Of a stretch of 7,614 nucleotides of DNA, positions 1 through 5,083 are shown piece by piece. Under the pieces are notes generated by a model, which did not search any database, was not told where the DNA came from, and was given only the letters and a program-made list of their open reading frames with translations. The translations under genes were made by a program, and so were the position numbers. Numbering within the stretch: the first letter of the stretch is position 1; each line of letters opens with the position of its first letter. This DNA is from Acinetobacter pittii (GTDB lineage: Bacteria; Pseudomonadota; Gammaproteobacteria; Pseudomonadales; Moraxellaceae). The stretch lies in assembly GCF_034064985.1 (NCBI RefSeq), contig NZ_CP139250.1, positions 1-7,614 of the forward strand, given 5' to 3'.

Positions 1-924
1 ATGAAAACAGAACTAATAGTTAAAGATAATGCATTAATTAATGCCAGTTATAACCTTGATCTAGTCGAGCAACGGTTAATTCTTCTAGCTATCGTTGAAG
101 CAAGGGAATCGGGTAAGGGAATAAATGCTAATGATCCATTAACAGTTCATGCTGAAAGCTACATCAATCAATTTGGTGTACATCGAAACACGGCTTATCA
201 GGCATTAAAAGATGCTTGTGATGATCTATTTGCAAGACAATTCAGTTATCAAAGTCTTAGTGAAAAAGGCAACATTATTAATCACAAGTCAAGATGGGTG
301 AGTGAAGTCGCTTATATTGATAATGAAGCGGTTGTTAGACTTATTTTTGCTCCCGCTATCGTGCCTTTAATTACAAGACTAGAAGAACAATTTACAAAGT
401 ATGAAATACAACAAATAAGCAATTTAACAAGTGCTTATGCCGTTCGGTTATATGAGATATTGATTGCATGGCGTAGTACAGGAAAAACGCCTCTTATAAC
501 TTTGTCTGATTTCAGACAAAAAATAGGTGTACTCGATACTGAATACAAACGAATGTATGACTTTAAAAAATATGTCTTAGACATTGCATTAAAGCAAGTA
601 AATGAACATACCGACATTACTGTTAAAGTTGAACAGCATAAGACTGGTAGATCAATTACAGGTTTTTCATTTAGCTTTAAACAAAAAAAATCAGTAACGA
701 AGTCAGCTAAAAGTATAGGTGTAAGCGAAGATATAACGATCACTTTAACAGATGCACAACGCTATTCATTTGCGAGTAAATTGTCAGAGCTTCCAGAAAT
801 GGGAAAACTTTCACAAGGCACCGAAAGCTATGAACAATTTGCTGTACGGATTGCAGATATGCTAAAACAGCCGGAGAAATTAAAAGAACTTACTCCATTA
901 CTTCGAAAAGTTGGCTTTCAATAA
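1..924 (+). CDS. repB: Rep_3-family plasmid replication initiator
   Basis: Initiator that binds the iterons and recruits host replication proteins to open the plasmid origin. The 307-residue length and layout fit the Rep_3 superfamily: a first winged-helix domain (about residues 1-130, with the N-terminal LIVKDNALINASYNLDLVEQRL segment split here as LIVKDNALIN and LDLVEQRLILLA), then a second (about 134-227) opening with YEIQQISNLTSAYAVRLYEIL and closing with RSITGFSFSFK. The C-terminal 80 residues are a charged tail. The start is position 1; no good Shine-Dalgarno precedes it if the window is circularised (the bases before it are ACCTTTTCAT). Four iterons and an inverted half-iteron lie at 7471-7588, so autorepression by Rep is likely. 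The family assignment is by recognition of conserved segments; the exact Acinetobacter rep type is not assigned. Confidence 0.95.
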   Translation: MKTELIVKDNALINASYNLDLVEQRLILLAIVEARESGKGINANDPLTVHAESYINQFGVHRNTAYQALKDACDDLFARQFSYQSLSEKGNIINHKSRWVSEVAYIDNEAVVRLIFAPAIVPLITRLEEQFTKYEIQQISNLTSAYAVRLYEILIAWRSTGKTPLITLSDFRQKIGVLDTEYKRMYDFKKYVLDIALKQVNEHTDITVKVEQHKTGRSITGFSFSFKQKKSVTKSAKSIGVSEDITITLTDAQRYSFASKLSELPEMGKLSQGTESYEQFAVRIADMLKQPEKLKELTPLLRKVGFQ

Positions 925-927
925 ATT

Positions 928-959
928 ATGTCAATTGACATTGTAAAGTTGACAGTCAA
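928..959. promoter_or_regulatory. Two adjacent GTCAA/TTGAC palindromes (operator-like)
   Basis: In the 67-bp gap between rep and the next gene, ATGTCAATTGACAT (928-941) is a perfect 14-bp palindrome and TTGACAGTCAA (949-959) is a perfect 11-bp one with a single central base. Both are built from the same GTCAA/TTGAC half-site, which recurs inside the downstream gene. This is the usual look of an autoregulatory operator; the binding protein is not known, but the HTH protein encoded at 992 is the obvious candidate. Two TTGACA strings here could serve as -35 boxes, but no -10 at 16-18 bp spacing is convincing. Confidence 0.5.
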
Positions 960-991
960 GTATTAACACAAATTGAAAACTGGTTTACATA

Positions 992-1537
992 ATGAAAAAA
1001 CTGTCAGTTTCAGAGTTGGCTAAGCTTTACGGATATTCACGACAAGCCATATATGCCCATATAAACAAAGGAAATTTATCTAAAGGATCTGATGGATTAA
1101 TTGACTTCGCAGAAGCCATAAGAGTTTTTGGGGAACCACAAAAGAAAGATACTAATGTCAATCAAAGTCAATCAATTAACAGTCAAAACTTGACAGAAGT
1201 TGACCTATTAAAACGTCAAGTTGACATACTGGAAAAACAGTTAAATCAAGCACTGTTTAGAGAAAATCAATCACTAGAACGTGAATCGTTTTATCAAGAT
1301 CAGATCGAGGCCATGCAGCGCTTACTAGAAGCACCAAAAGCCAATATGACTACGTTTACCGATCAAGAACAGTCGCAAGCGAATGTAGCTCAAGTACAGC
1401 CAGAACCTAATATTGATGATCCTAAACATGACGGATTGACTACTCCAGAGAATAAGCGCATTCCTGTTCCAGAGCATGTTGAACCAGAGCCTAAAAAGCG
1501 TGGCTTCTGGAGTCGTTTTTTTCTTCCATATGGTTAA
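992..1537 (+). CDS. HTH/coiled-coil plasmid replication accessory DNA-binding protein
   Basis: This matches the small DNA-binding protein commonly encoded just downstream of rep in Acinetobacter Rep_3 plasmids, often annotated 'plasmid replication DNA-binding protein' or RepA; its exact job is unsettled. An N-terminal helix-turn-helix spans about residues 5-27 (SVSELAKLYGYSRQAIYAHI), followed by LIDFAEAIRVFGE (36-48). A coiled coil runs from about 69 to 113 (VDLLKRQVDILEKQLNQAL and on), then a Pro/Glu-rich linker (116-168), then a basic aromatic tail GFWSRFFLPYG at the C-terminus. The layout resembles site-binding oligomerising proteins used in copy control or partition (inference). It lies 67 bp after rep, same strand, without a strong Shine-Dalgarno. 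The bases encoding residues 56-78 are packed with GTCAA/TTGAC motifs. Confidence 0.8.
   Translation: MKKLSVSELAKLYGYSRQAIYAHINKGNLSKGSDGLIDFAEAIRVFGEPQKKDTNVNQSQSINSQNLTEVDLLKRQVDILEKQLNQALFRENQSLERESFYQDQIEAMQRLLEAPKANMTTFTDQEQSQANVAQVQPEPNIDDPKHDGLTTPENKRIPVPEHVEPEPKKRGFWSRFFLPYG
1157..1225. repeat. Intragenic GTCAA/TTGAC motif cluster
   Basis: Within the coding sequence of the accessory gene the pentamer occurs as GTCAA at 1157, 1167, 1182 and 1215 and as TTGAC at 1190, 1200 and 1221. Two pairs form inverted repeats: GTCAAAACTTGAC (1182-1194) and GTCAAGTTGAC (1215-1225). The same half-site makes the palindromes in the upstream gap (928-959). Further single copies lie at 1101 and 1436. Seven copies in 69 bp is far above chance and suggests a binding array for the plasmid's own HTH protein, possibly a centromere-like or incompatibility element; that role is inference. 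Confidence 0.45.
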
Positions 1538-1675
1538 CTTAGGCTAAATAAAACCGTGGAATATTGCTCAATAAATAAGCGTGGAACGTGAAAAATCATA
1601 AAAAAAACCCACCTTGGGGAAGATGGGCTATAAACTAGAAACTACAGCATTGATTTCTAAGGAAAATTATAACAC
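1538..1675. other. Non-coding gap with short direct repeat
   Basis: Between the accessory gene and the first pdif site I see no gene. CGTGGAA occurs twice 25 bp apart (1555-1561 and 1580-1586), each preceded by an AATAA-rich run, which could be a decayed iteron-like pair, followed by the leftward terminator listed separately. Nothing else is supported here. Confidence 0.3.
1600..1627 (-). terminator. Leftward intrinsic terminator at the left backbone boundary
   Basis: Read on the minus strand, CCCATC and GGTGGG form a 6-bp stem (one T-G wobble that pairs only in the minus-strand RNA) around an 8-nt loop, followed by an uninterrupted T tract (complement of the A run at 1600-1607). It would stop transcription running left from the accessory block before it enters the accessory replication gene. 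Confidence 0.55.
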
Positions 1676-1703
1676 ATTTCGTATAAGGTGTATTATGTTA
1701 ATA
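1676..1703 (+). other. pdif site 1 (XerC/XerD, C-to-D orientation)
   Basis: Chromosomal-dif-like 28-bp site: XerC arm ATTTCGTATAA (1676-1686), spacer GGTGTA (1687-1692), XerD arm TTATGTTAATA (1693-1703). It matches the Acinetobacter pdif pattern except at the final base. It is the left end of the accessory block, and its spacer is identical to that of pdif site 7, which lies in inverted orientation. Confidence 0.9.
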
Positions 1704-1874
1704 ATATAAATTTTTAAAAGCATATTGATTTAATAATAGAAAAATTATCAGAGTAGGGTATGTGTAAAGTAAACGTTCAATTATCAACCAATAATGATTA
1801 AAGATTTATATCTTATATATGTTAATTTTATTAACATATATCTACCAAATTAATAATGCATTAAGTGAAATAAT
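1704..1874. other. AT-rich leader of module 1
   Basis: This very AT-rich stretch between pdif site 1 and the HTH paralogue has no supported gene. It contains the inverted repeat listed at 1815-1841 and several possible -10 boxes, but I cannot fix a promoter. Confidence 0.3.
1815..1841. promoter_or_regulatory. Perfect 11-bp inverted repeat upstream of the HTH paralogue
   Basis: ATATATGTTAA (1815-1825) and TTAACATATAT (1831-1841) flank a 5-nt TTTTA centre and lie 33 bp before the ATG of the 105-residue HTH protein. It lacks a GC stem and T tract, so it is more likely an operator than a terminator. Each arm also resembles a XerD arm, but no XerC arm accompanies it. Confidence 0.45.
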
Positions 1875-2192
1875 ATGCTAGGTAAACATCATCATTTTTT
1901 AAAAAAATTTTCGATCAGTGATGCTGCTATAGCGTATAAAAAACCTCGCTCGACTATACTTAAATATATAAAAAGCGGAGATTTCAAACTTGACTACAAT
2001 AACTTGATTGAATACAGTGAGTTAATTAGAAAATTTGGTGAAATTACTTCCCCTATACAGGACGAAAGAGAGCAACAAATCAAAAAACTAAAAGATGAAG
2101 TTATGCATTTAAAAAAACAACTTAATTTTTTTAAATATACTTCAATCTCAAACAAAAATAGACTATTAATTTCTCATAAAGACTCCATTTAA
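1875..2192 (+). CDS. Short HTH/coiled-coil paralogue of the plasmid accessory replication protein
   Basis: A 105-residue protein with the same order of parts as the 181-residue protein at 992: HTH at about residues 13-35 (SISDAAIAYKKPRSTILKYI against SVSELAKLYGYSRQAIYAHI), then LIEYSELIRKFGE (against LIDFAEAIRVFGE), then a coiled coil (about 63-86). It lacks the Pro/Glu linker and the GFWSRFF tail. It is the only gene in pdif module 1, and its last codon and stop lie inside the XerD arm of pdif site 2. The start is uncertain because the Shine-Dalgarno is weak (AGTGAA). It may bind the same sites as its relative, or be a remnant of another plasmid's replication region; similarity is seen by eye, function is inferred. 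Confidence 0.65.
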   Translation: MLGKHHHFLKKFSISDAAIAYKKPRSTILKYIKSGDFKLDYNNLIEYSELIRKFGEITSPIQDEREQQIKKLKDEVMHLKKQLNFFKYTSISNKNRLLISHKDSI

Positions 2193-2214
2193 CATAATGG
2201 TGCTTATGCGAAAT
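2187..2214 (-). other. pdif site 2 (XerC/XerD, D-to-C orientation)
   Basis: On the plus strand: XerD arm complement ATTTAACATAA (2187-2197), spacer TGGTGC (2198-2203), XerC arm complement TTATGCGAAAT (2204-2214). Read C-to-D the spacer is GCACCA, which matches no other site here. It closes module 1 and overlaps the stop codon of the HTH paralogue. Confidence 0.9.
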
Positions 2215-2280
2215 GGCCCTTTAAGTTTACTTTAAGATCAATAATTTACATTGAGTTAAACCCTTGGAACGATCTCGTTC

Positions 2281-2309
2281 AACCGATTTAGAAATAAATC
2301 GGTTTTTTT
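2281..2309 (+). terminator. Strong intrinsic terminator
   Basis: AACCGATTTA (2281-2290) and TAAATCGGTT (2295-2304) form a perfect 10-bp stem with a GAAA tetraloop, followed by a T tract. It probably ends the transcript of the HTH paralogue, 89 bp upstream, or insulates the following module. Confidence 0.85.
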
Positions 2310-2404
2310 ATGTTCAATTTTGATACTTCTTGCCAATAAAATTGTTTAAAAAACAATCAAAAATAGCAATTCCATAGAGTTTATAAGCTTTTTTACCCAA
2401 AAGA

Positions 2405-2425
2405 ATCCACTATTTCTGTGGATAA
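2405..2425. promoter_or_regulatory. Perfect DnaA box overlapping a hairpin
   Basis: TGTGGATAA (2417-2425) is the exact complement of the high-affinity DnaA box TTATCCACA. The sequence ATCCAC (2405-2410) pairs with GTGGAT (2418-2423) around a 7-nt loop, and GTGGATAACCAC offers a competing stem. A DnaA box is expected at a plasmid origin, but this one is about 2.4 kb from the iterons, inside a pdif module. It may be chance or a remnant of another replicon. Confidence 0.4.
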
Positions 2426-2527
2426 CCACTGGGATAAATTTTGATTATTTTTTGTGCGTTTTGGCTTACAGCGTTTCACGAAATTGTCTGTATCTAAGCC
2501 CCGATGAAGTCCTTATGATCAATCTAT

Positions 2528-2615
2528 ATGAACAGGATGTTCAATGACTTAAAACAACAATAATAACAATAATAATCAGTCAGGCACCATGACCATCAGG
2601 TAGTCAGCCCTACCT
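2528..2615 (+). promoter_or_regulatory. Possible decayed leader-peptide attenuator
   Basis: ATG at 2528 opens a short frame (MNRMFNDLKQQ, stop at 2561). One base later in register, 2554-2592 reads TTIITIIISQAP then stop, a Thr/Ile codon run typical of amino-acid operon leader peptides; one extra A in the AAAA at 2551-2554 would fuse the two. A third frame reads eight Asn codons. The hairpin AGGTAG/CTACCT (2598-2615) and then a strong terminator follow, as in transcription attenuators. No biosynthetic gene follows, so it would be a relic. Speculative. Confidence 0.3.
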
Positions 2616-2630
2616 AGGCGCTCCACACCG

Positions 2631-2660
2631 AAAAATCCCGACATGATGTCGGGATTTTTT
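2631..2660. terminator. Strong intrinsic terminator, probably bidirectional
   Basis: AAAAATCCCGACA (2631-2643) and TGTCGGGATTTTT (2647-2659) are perfect complements with a TGA centre. A run of T on both strands makes it functional either way. It sits just upstream of the higB promoter and would shield the toxin-antitoxin operon from read-through. Confidence 0.85.
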
Positions 2661-2668
2661 ATTGCCAT

Positions 2669-2697
2669 TTGCAAAGTCATTCAATCAGATTTAATAT
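2669..2697 (+). promoter_or_regulatory. Sigma-70 promoter of the higBA operon
   Basis: TTGCAA (2669-2674) and TAATAT (2692-2697) are separated by 17 bp, close to consensus on all three counts, and lie 30 bp before the toxin ATG. The operator palindrome begins within the -10 box. Confidence 0.7.
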
Positions 2698-2715
2698 ATA
2701 GACTGTAATCTATAT
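2696..2715. promoter_or_regulatory. Palindromic operator overlapping the higBA -10 box
   Basis: ATATAGA (2696-2702) and TCTATAT (2709-2715) are perfect inverted arms with a 6-bp centre CTGTAA. Position at the -10/transcription start is what is expected for autorepression by the HigA-type antitoxin, alone or with the toxin (inference from family behaviour). Confidence 0.65.
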
Positions 2716-2727
2716 TGTGGTTGTAAT

Positions 2728-3084
2728 ATGTGGACAGTCATTACAACGGATCTGTTTAACGAATGGCTTGTACAGCAAGATGAATCTACACAAGAGAAAG
2801 TACTCGCAGCGTTGGTCGTTCTACAGCAACAGGGACCAAGTTTAGGTCGTCCTTTAGTAGATACCGTCTATGACTCCAAATTTACCAACATGAAAGAGCT
2901 ACGTGTTCAGCATCGAGGTAAACCACTGAGAGCCTTTTTCGCATTTGATCCTTTACGACAAGCTATTGTGCTGTGTATCGGTGATAAAGGCGGTAAAAAG
3001 CGTTTTTATAAAGAGATGTTAGATATTGCCGATCAGCAATACGAACTTCATCTTTCAACTTTAGGAGATCAATCTAATGGCTAA
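2728..3084 (+). CDS. higB: HigB/RelE-like toxin of a type II toxin-antitoxin pair
   Basis: A 118-residue protein of the HigB/phage-Gp49-like branch of the RelE superfamily, whose members cleave mRNA on the ribosome and arrest growth when unopposed. Recognisable segments are LGRPLVD (39-45), KELRV (56-60), the RAFFAFD strand (68-74) and the basic GDKGGKKRFY (85-94), which carries the Lys/Arg residues that contact RNA in the family. The toxin-first gene order and the 8-bp overlap with the antitoxin are typical of higBA operons. The start is preceded by a poor Shine-Dalgarno, which would keep toxin translation low compared with the antitoxin. It probably stabilises the plasmid by post-segregational killing. 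Confidence 0.9.
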   Translation: MWTVITTDLFNEWLVQQDESTQEKVLAALVVLQQQGPSLGRPLVDTVYDSKFTNMKELRVQHRGKPLRAFFAFDPLRQAIVLCIGDKGGKKRFYKEMLDIADQQYELHLSTLGDQSNG

Positions 3085-3379
3085 GACCCTACAAGAATTA
3101 TTGGCTAGTCGCTCTCCAGAGAGTCAAGCTCGTATTCAAAAAATGGCTGATGAATTACTGTTGGAAACTCAGCTTCACCTTATTCGTGAAGAGTTAGAGA
3201 TTTCTCAAAAAGAACTGGCTGCAACCCTTGGAATCAAACAGCCGTCATTGTCAGCAATCGAAAATCGTGGTCATGATCTTAAAATTTCAACGATGAAAAA
3301 GTATGTTGAAGCAATGGGCGGAAAACTTCGTATTGATGTAGAGCTTCCAACAGGAAAACACATAGGATTTAATGTCTAA
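3077..3379 (+). CDS. higA: HigA-like XRE-family antitoxin
   Basis: A 100-residue antitoxin with a Cro/CI-type helix-turn-helix at about residues 42-62 (ISQKELAATLGIKQPSLSAI), preceded by helices rich in Glu and Leu and followed by a C-terminal strand (KLRIDVELP). It would neutralise the toxin encoded immediately upstream and repress the operon through the palindrome at 2696-2715. Its Shine-Dalgarno AGGAG (3063-3067) lies inside the toxin gene 9 bases before the ATG and is much stronger than the toxin's, giving the excess of antitoxin such systems need. It overlaps both neighbours by 8 bp, so the three genes form one translationally linked operon. Confidence 0.9.
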   Translation: MAKTLQELLASRSPESQARIQKMADELLLETQLHLIREELEISQKELAATLGIKQPSLSAIENRGHDLKISTMKKYVEAMGGKLRIDVELPTGKHIGFNV

Positions 3380-3581
3380 TAATAAACCTTTGAAAAATAG
3401 TACTAAATTACTTGTTAATCTGGACAAGTTTATATTTTTAGTCAATGCTGCCGATAGCCTAGAAGAAATTGAAATTATTAGAGATTTATGCTGTGAATAT
3501 TTTTCACATTGTAAGAGGCCAAGCTATTACATTGATATTTTTGACAATGCTTATTGGATAAAATATTACGAAATAGCTTAA
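3372..3581 (+). CDS. Hypothetical third gene of the higBA operon
   Basis: A 69-residue acidic, aromatic-rich protein I do not recognise. It starts with an ATG that overlaps the antitoxin end by 8 bp, the same overlap as between toxin and antitoxin, and has its own Shine-Dalgarno AGGA (3364-3367). The predicted content is mostly helical (LLVNLDKFIFLVNAADSLEE, then IIRDLCCEYF) with a C-terminal FDNAYWIKYYEIA. There is no signal peptide or membrane span. The tight coupling suggests it belongs to the toxin-antitoxin unit, perhaps as a regulator or accessory factor, but that is inference from position only. It ends 8 bp before pdif site 3, so it could also be a truncated gene. Confidence 0.6.
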   Translation: MSNNKPLKNSTKLLVNLDKFIFLVNAADSLEEIEIIRDLCCEYFSHCKRPSYYIDIFDNAYWIKYYEIA

Positions 3582-3589
3582 TCCTTCTA

Positions 3590-3617
3590 GATTCGCATAA
3601 GAGTTTCTATGTTAAAT
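3590..3617 (+). other. pdif site 3 (XerC/XerD, C-to-D orientation, diverged)
   Basis: XerC arm GATTCGCATAA (3590-3600), spacer GAGTTT (3601-3606), XerD arm CTATGTTAAAT (3607-3617). Both arms carry one or two differences from the best sites in this plasmid. The spacer is unlike all others here. It separates the toxin-antitoxin module from the Sel1/SUKH module. Confidence 0.75.
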
Positions 3618-3631
3618 AGGACTAAAAATAT

Positions 3632-3655
3632 ACTCTAATTTTAGAGTTTTCTTTT
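3632..3655 (+). terminator. Probable intrinsic terminator after the higBA operon
   Basis: ACTCTA (3632-3637) and TAGAGT (3642-3647) form a 6-bp stem with a 4-nt loop, followed by TTTCTTTT. The stem is AT-rich and so only moderately strong. It lies just beyond pdif site 3 and would end transcription from the toxin-antitoxin operon. Confidence 0.5.
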
Positions 3656-3707
3656 AGGTATGATGTAAAAACATACAAGCCTAAGAGTTTAATTTAAAGG
3701 TTAAGAA

Positions 3708-4274
3708 TTGAATAAATTAGTAAATATTTTTATGGCTTTAGGAGTTTGCCTTTCAATGGAAACATTTGCAGAACCTGTTTTTTCTAATGATTTATTAGCG
3801 AAAGCAGAAAGTGGAGATACTTCTGCCCAGTTAGAATTAGCTGAGATTTATCTATATGGTCATGGTGTTGATTCAGATGAAAATCAAGCTGAAATTTGGG
3901 CTATTAAATCAGCTGAAAATGGAAATGTAGCAGCAATGTTTTGGTTAGCTGATGGATATGTTACCTATGCTAGATTAATAGAGGATGATGACAAAAACGA
4001 TTCTTTAGAACATTTCCAAAAAGCTTTTAAGTGGTTTCAGAAAGCTTCAGAAAATGGTCATTCTGAATCAATGGTTGAGTTAGCTGACCTATATACTCGC
4101 GCAGATAGCGGAATAGAAGTTAATATTAAGAAAGCTTTAGAACTTCGTGAAAAGGCTGCAAAGTTAGGTAATAAGAAAGCAATGCGAAGTCTTTCCGTTA
4201 TGTATCGTGATGGTATAGGCATTCCTAAAAATACTGATTTAGCTCAAAGTTGGTGGGATAAGTCTGAAAATTAA
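3708..4274 (+). CDS. Exported Sel1-repeat protein
   Basis: A 188-residue protein made of about four Sel1-like (TPR-type) helical repeats after a signal peptide. The start is TTG, chosen because AAAGG (3696-3700) lies 7 bases upstream and the next Met would cut the signal. Residues 1-21 form a basic-hydrophobic signal ending ETFA, with likely signal-peptidase I cleavage before E22; the Cys at 14 is not in a lipobox. Repeats run about 35-72, 73-117, 118-153 and 154-188, with hallmarks AQLELAEIYLYGHGV and AMRSLSVMYRDGIGI. Sel1 proteins are protein-binding scaffolds, and some periplasmic ones are immunity proteins to secreted effectors. The SUKH neighbour 38 bp downstream supports such a role by inference. 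No promoter is certain; TATGAT at 3659 is a possible -10. Confidence 0.85.
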   Translation: MNKLVNIFMALGVCLSMETFAEPVFSNDLLAKAESGDTSAQLELAEIYLYGHGVDSDENQAEIWAIKSAENGNVAAMFWLADGYVTYARLIEDDDKNDSLEHFQKAFKWFQKASENGHSESMVELADLYTRADSGIEVNIKKALELREKAAKLGNKKAMRSLSVMYRDGIGIPKNTDLAQSWWDKSEN

Positions 4275-4312
4275 TTTTAGTAAAAGTTAAGGATTTTTTA
4301 AGAGTCTAATAA

Positions 4313-4825
4313 ATGAATAGTGTTCATGAAATTATAGAAAAAATACATAATGAATGGGAGATTGAACCTAAGAAAGCTATTCAGAGAGGTATGGAATGTC
4401 CCTTTCCTTTGCAGTGTTCATTAAACCTAAAAAGCAAAATTTACCCACAAATACCCCAAGTACTTTTACCAAAAGTATTAGAGAATTTTTATACAGTATC
4501 TAATGGTGCAGATCTATTTAAAGATCAAGAATACGGACAATGGGGCTTAAAATTATATTCTATTGAGGAAGTAATTTTTGCTTCAAAAATTTATAAAAGT
4601 AATCGTAATAATGACGCTCTTCAAAGTGACTTAATTATTGGAGAATTCTATGGAGATTCAGACTTATTGTTAGTTCGATGTGATCCTAATAGTGATGATT
4701 ACGGCTCTATTTTTGTTGTCTTACCTATAGATCAAAGACAAGATTGGTACATTGTTGCTAATACTTTTCAAGAATTCATTAGTAAATTTTATGAAACTCA
4801 GGGTGATAAATTCTGGGAACCTTAA
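4313..4825 (+). CDS. SMI1/KNR4 (SUKH) family protein, likely immunity protein
   Basis: A 170-residue cytoplasmic protein with the SUKH fold pattern: LPKVLENFY (52-60), SNGADLF (63-69), LYSIEEV (81-87), IIGEFYGDSDLLLVRCD (108-124), and the closing DWYIVANTFQEFISKFY (144-160). SUKH proteins are widespread immunity proteins that block nuclease and other toxins of polymorphic, contact-dependent or type VI secretion systems. No toxin lies beside it, so it would be an orphan, perhaps protecting the host against attackers. It follows the Sel1 gene by 38 bp on the same strand with Shine-Dalgarno AAGAG (4300-4304), probably in one operon. The target is unknown. Confidence 0.85.
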   Translation: MNSVHEIIEKIHNEWEIEPKKAIQRGMECPFPLQCSLNLKSKIYPQIPQVLLPKVLENFYTVSNGADLFKDQEYGQWGLKLYSIEEVIFASKIYKSNRNNDALQSDLIIGEFYGDSDLLLVRCDPNSDDYGSIFVVLPIDQRQDWYIVANTFQEFISKFYETQGDKFWEP

Positions 4826-4905
4826 AATTATATAGCCGATATAAGCTCTATTTAACTTATGTTCACCTAAAATTTATTTAATTATCACAAAAATAGTATC
4901 ATTTT

Positions 4906-4933
4906 TTGAATTTCATATAACGCCCATTATGTT
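4906..4933 (+). promoter_or_regulatory. Possible promoter overlapping pdif site 4
   Basis: TTGAAT (4906-4911) and TATGTT (4928-4933) are 16 bp apart, with the -10 formed by the XerD arm. It would start transcription about 30 bases before the first micropeptide. Matches are modest, so this is tentative. Confidence 0.3.
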
Positions 4934-4937
4934 AATT
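4910..4937 (+). other. pdif site 4 (XerC/XerD, C-to-D orientation)
   Basis: XerC arm ATTTCATATAA (4910-4920), spacer CGCCCA (4921-4926), XerD arm TTATGTTAATT (4927-4937). The spacer is identical to that of pdif site 5, which is inverted, so the 0.5-kb cassette between them is a predicted invertible unit. Confidence 0.85.
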
Positions 4938-4969
4938 TTAAGAAAACTAAAGATTTTTAAAGGATACTT

Positions 4970-5083
4970 ATGGAATTTCTGATCTTTATTTTATTGATTG
5001 CTGTTTTAATTATTTTTCTTAAAATCAAGAAAAAGAAACCTAAAGTAAATGATGTGGGTCATTCGTCCACTTTTGAAATTTAG
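4970..5083 (+). CDS. Single-span membrane micropeptide (37 residues)
   Basis: A 37-residue peptide beginning MEFLIFILLIAVLIIFL, one continuous hydrophobic span, then a very basic segment KIKKKKPK and a short polar tail ending STFEI. The positive charge after the span predicts an N-out or re-entrant orientation with the tail in the cytoplasm. A Shine-Dalgarno AAGG (4960-4963) lies about 6 bases before the ATG, and the ATG is 33 bp past the pdif site. I do not recognise the family. Size and layout resemble small membrane regulators or type I toxins, but no antisense RNA is demonstrated. A second similar peptide follows in the same module. Confidence 0.5.
   Translation: MEFLIFILLIAVLIIFLKIKKKKPKVNDVGHSSTFEI

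Larger units (their letters stand above)
2215..2668. other. Long non-coding region ahead of the toxin-antitoxin genes
   Basis: No gene is supported in this 450-bp stretch. It holds, in order, a strong terminator (2281-2309), a small AT hairpin ATTGTTT/AAACAAT (2341-2357), a hairpin with a DnaA box (2405-2425), a possible decayed leader-peptide attenuator (2528-2615) and a second strong terminator (2631-2660). The composition is less AT-rich from about 2580 to 2660 than its surroundings, suggesting a different origin. Confidence 0.5.

Noticed and set aside
435..743. Leftward 102-residue frame inside rep
   Set aside because: It lies wholly inside the well-supported rep gene and has no family resemblance.
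1815..1841. Additional pdif site
   Set aside because: Both arms look like XerD arms and no XerC arm is present at the required distance.
3708..3780. Lipoprotein signal in the Sel1 protein
   Set aside because: The Cys at residue 14 follows Leu-Gly-Val, with Val at -1, which does not fit a lipobox; cleavage after ETFA is more likely.
4831..4871. Missing D-to-C pdif site after the SUKH gene
   Set aside because: ATTTAACTTAT at 4850 resembles a XerD arm, but the following 17 bases do not make a spacer plus XerC arm.
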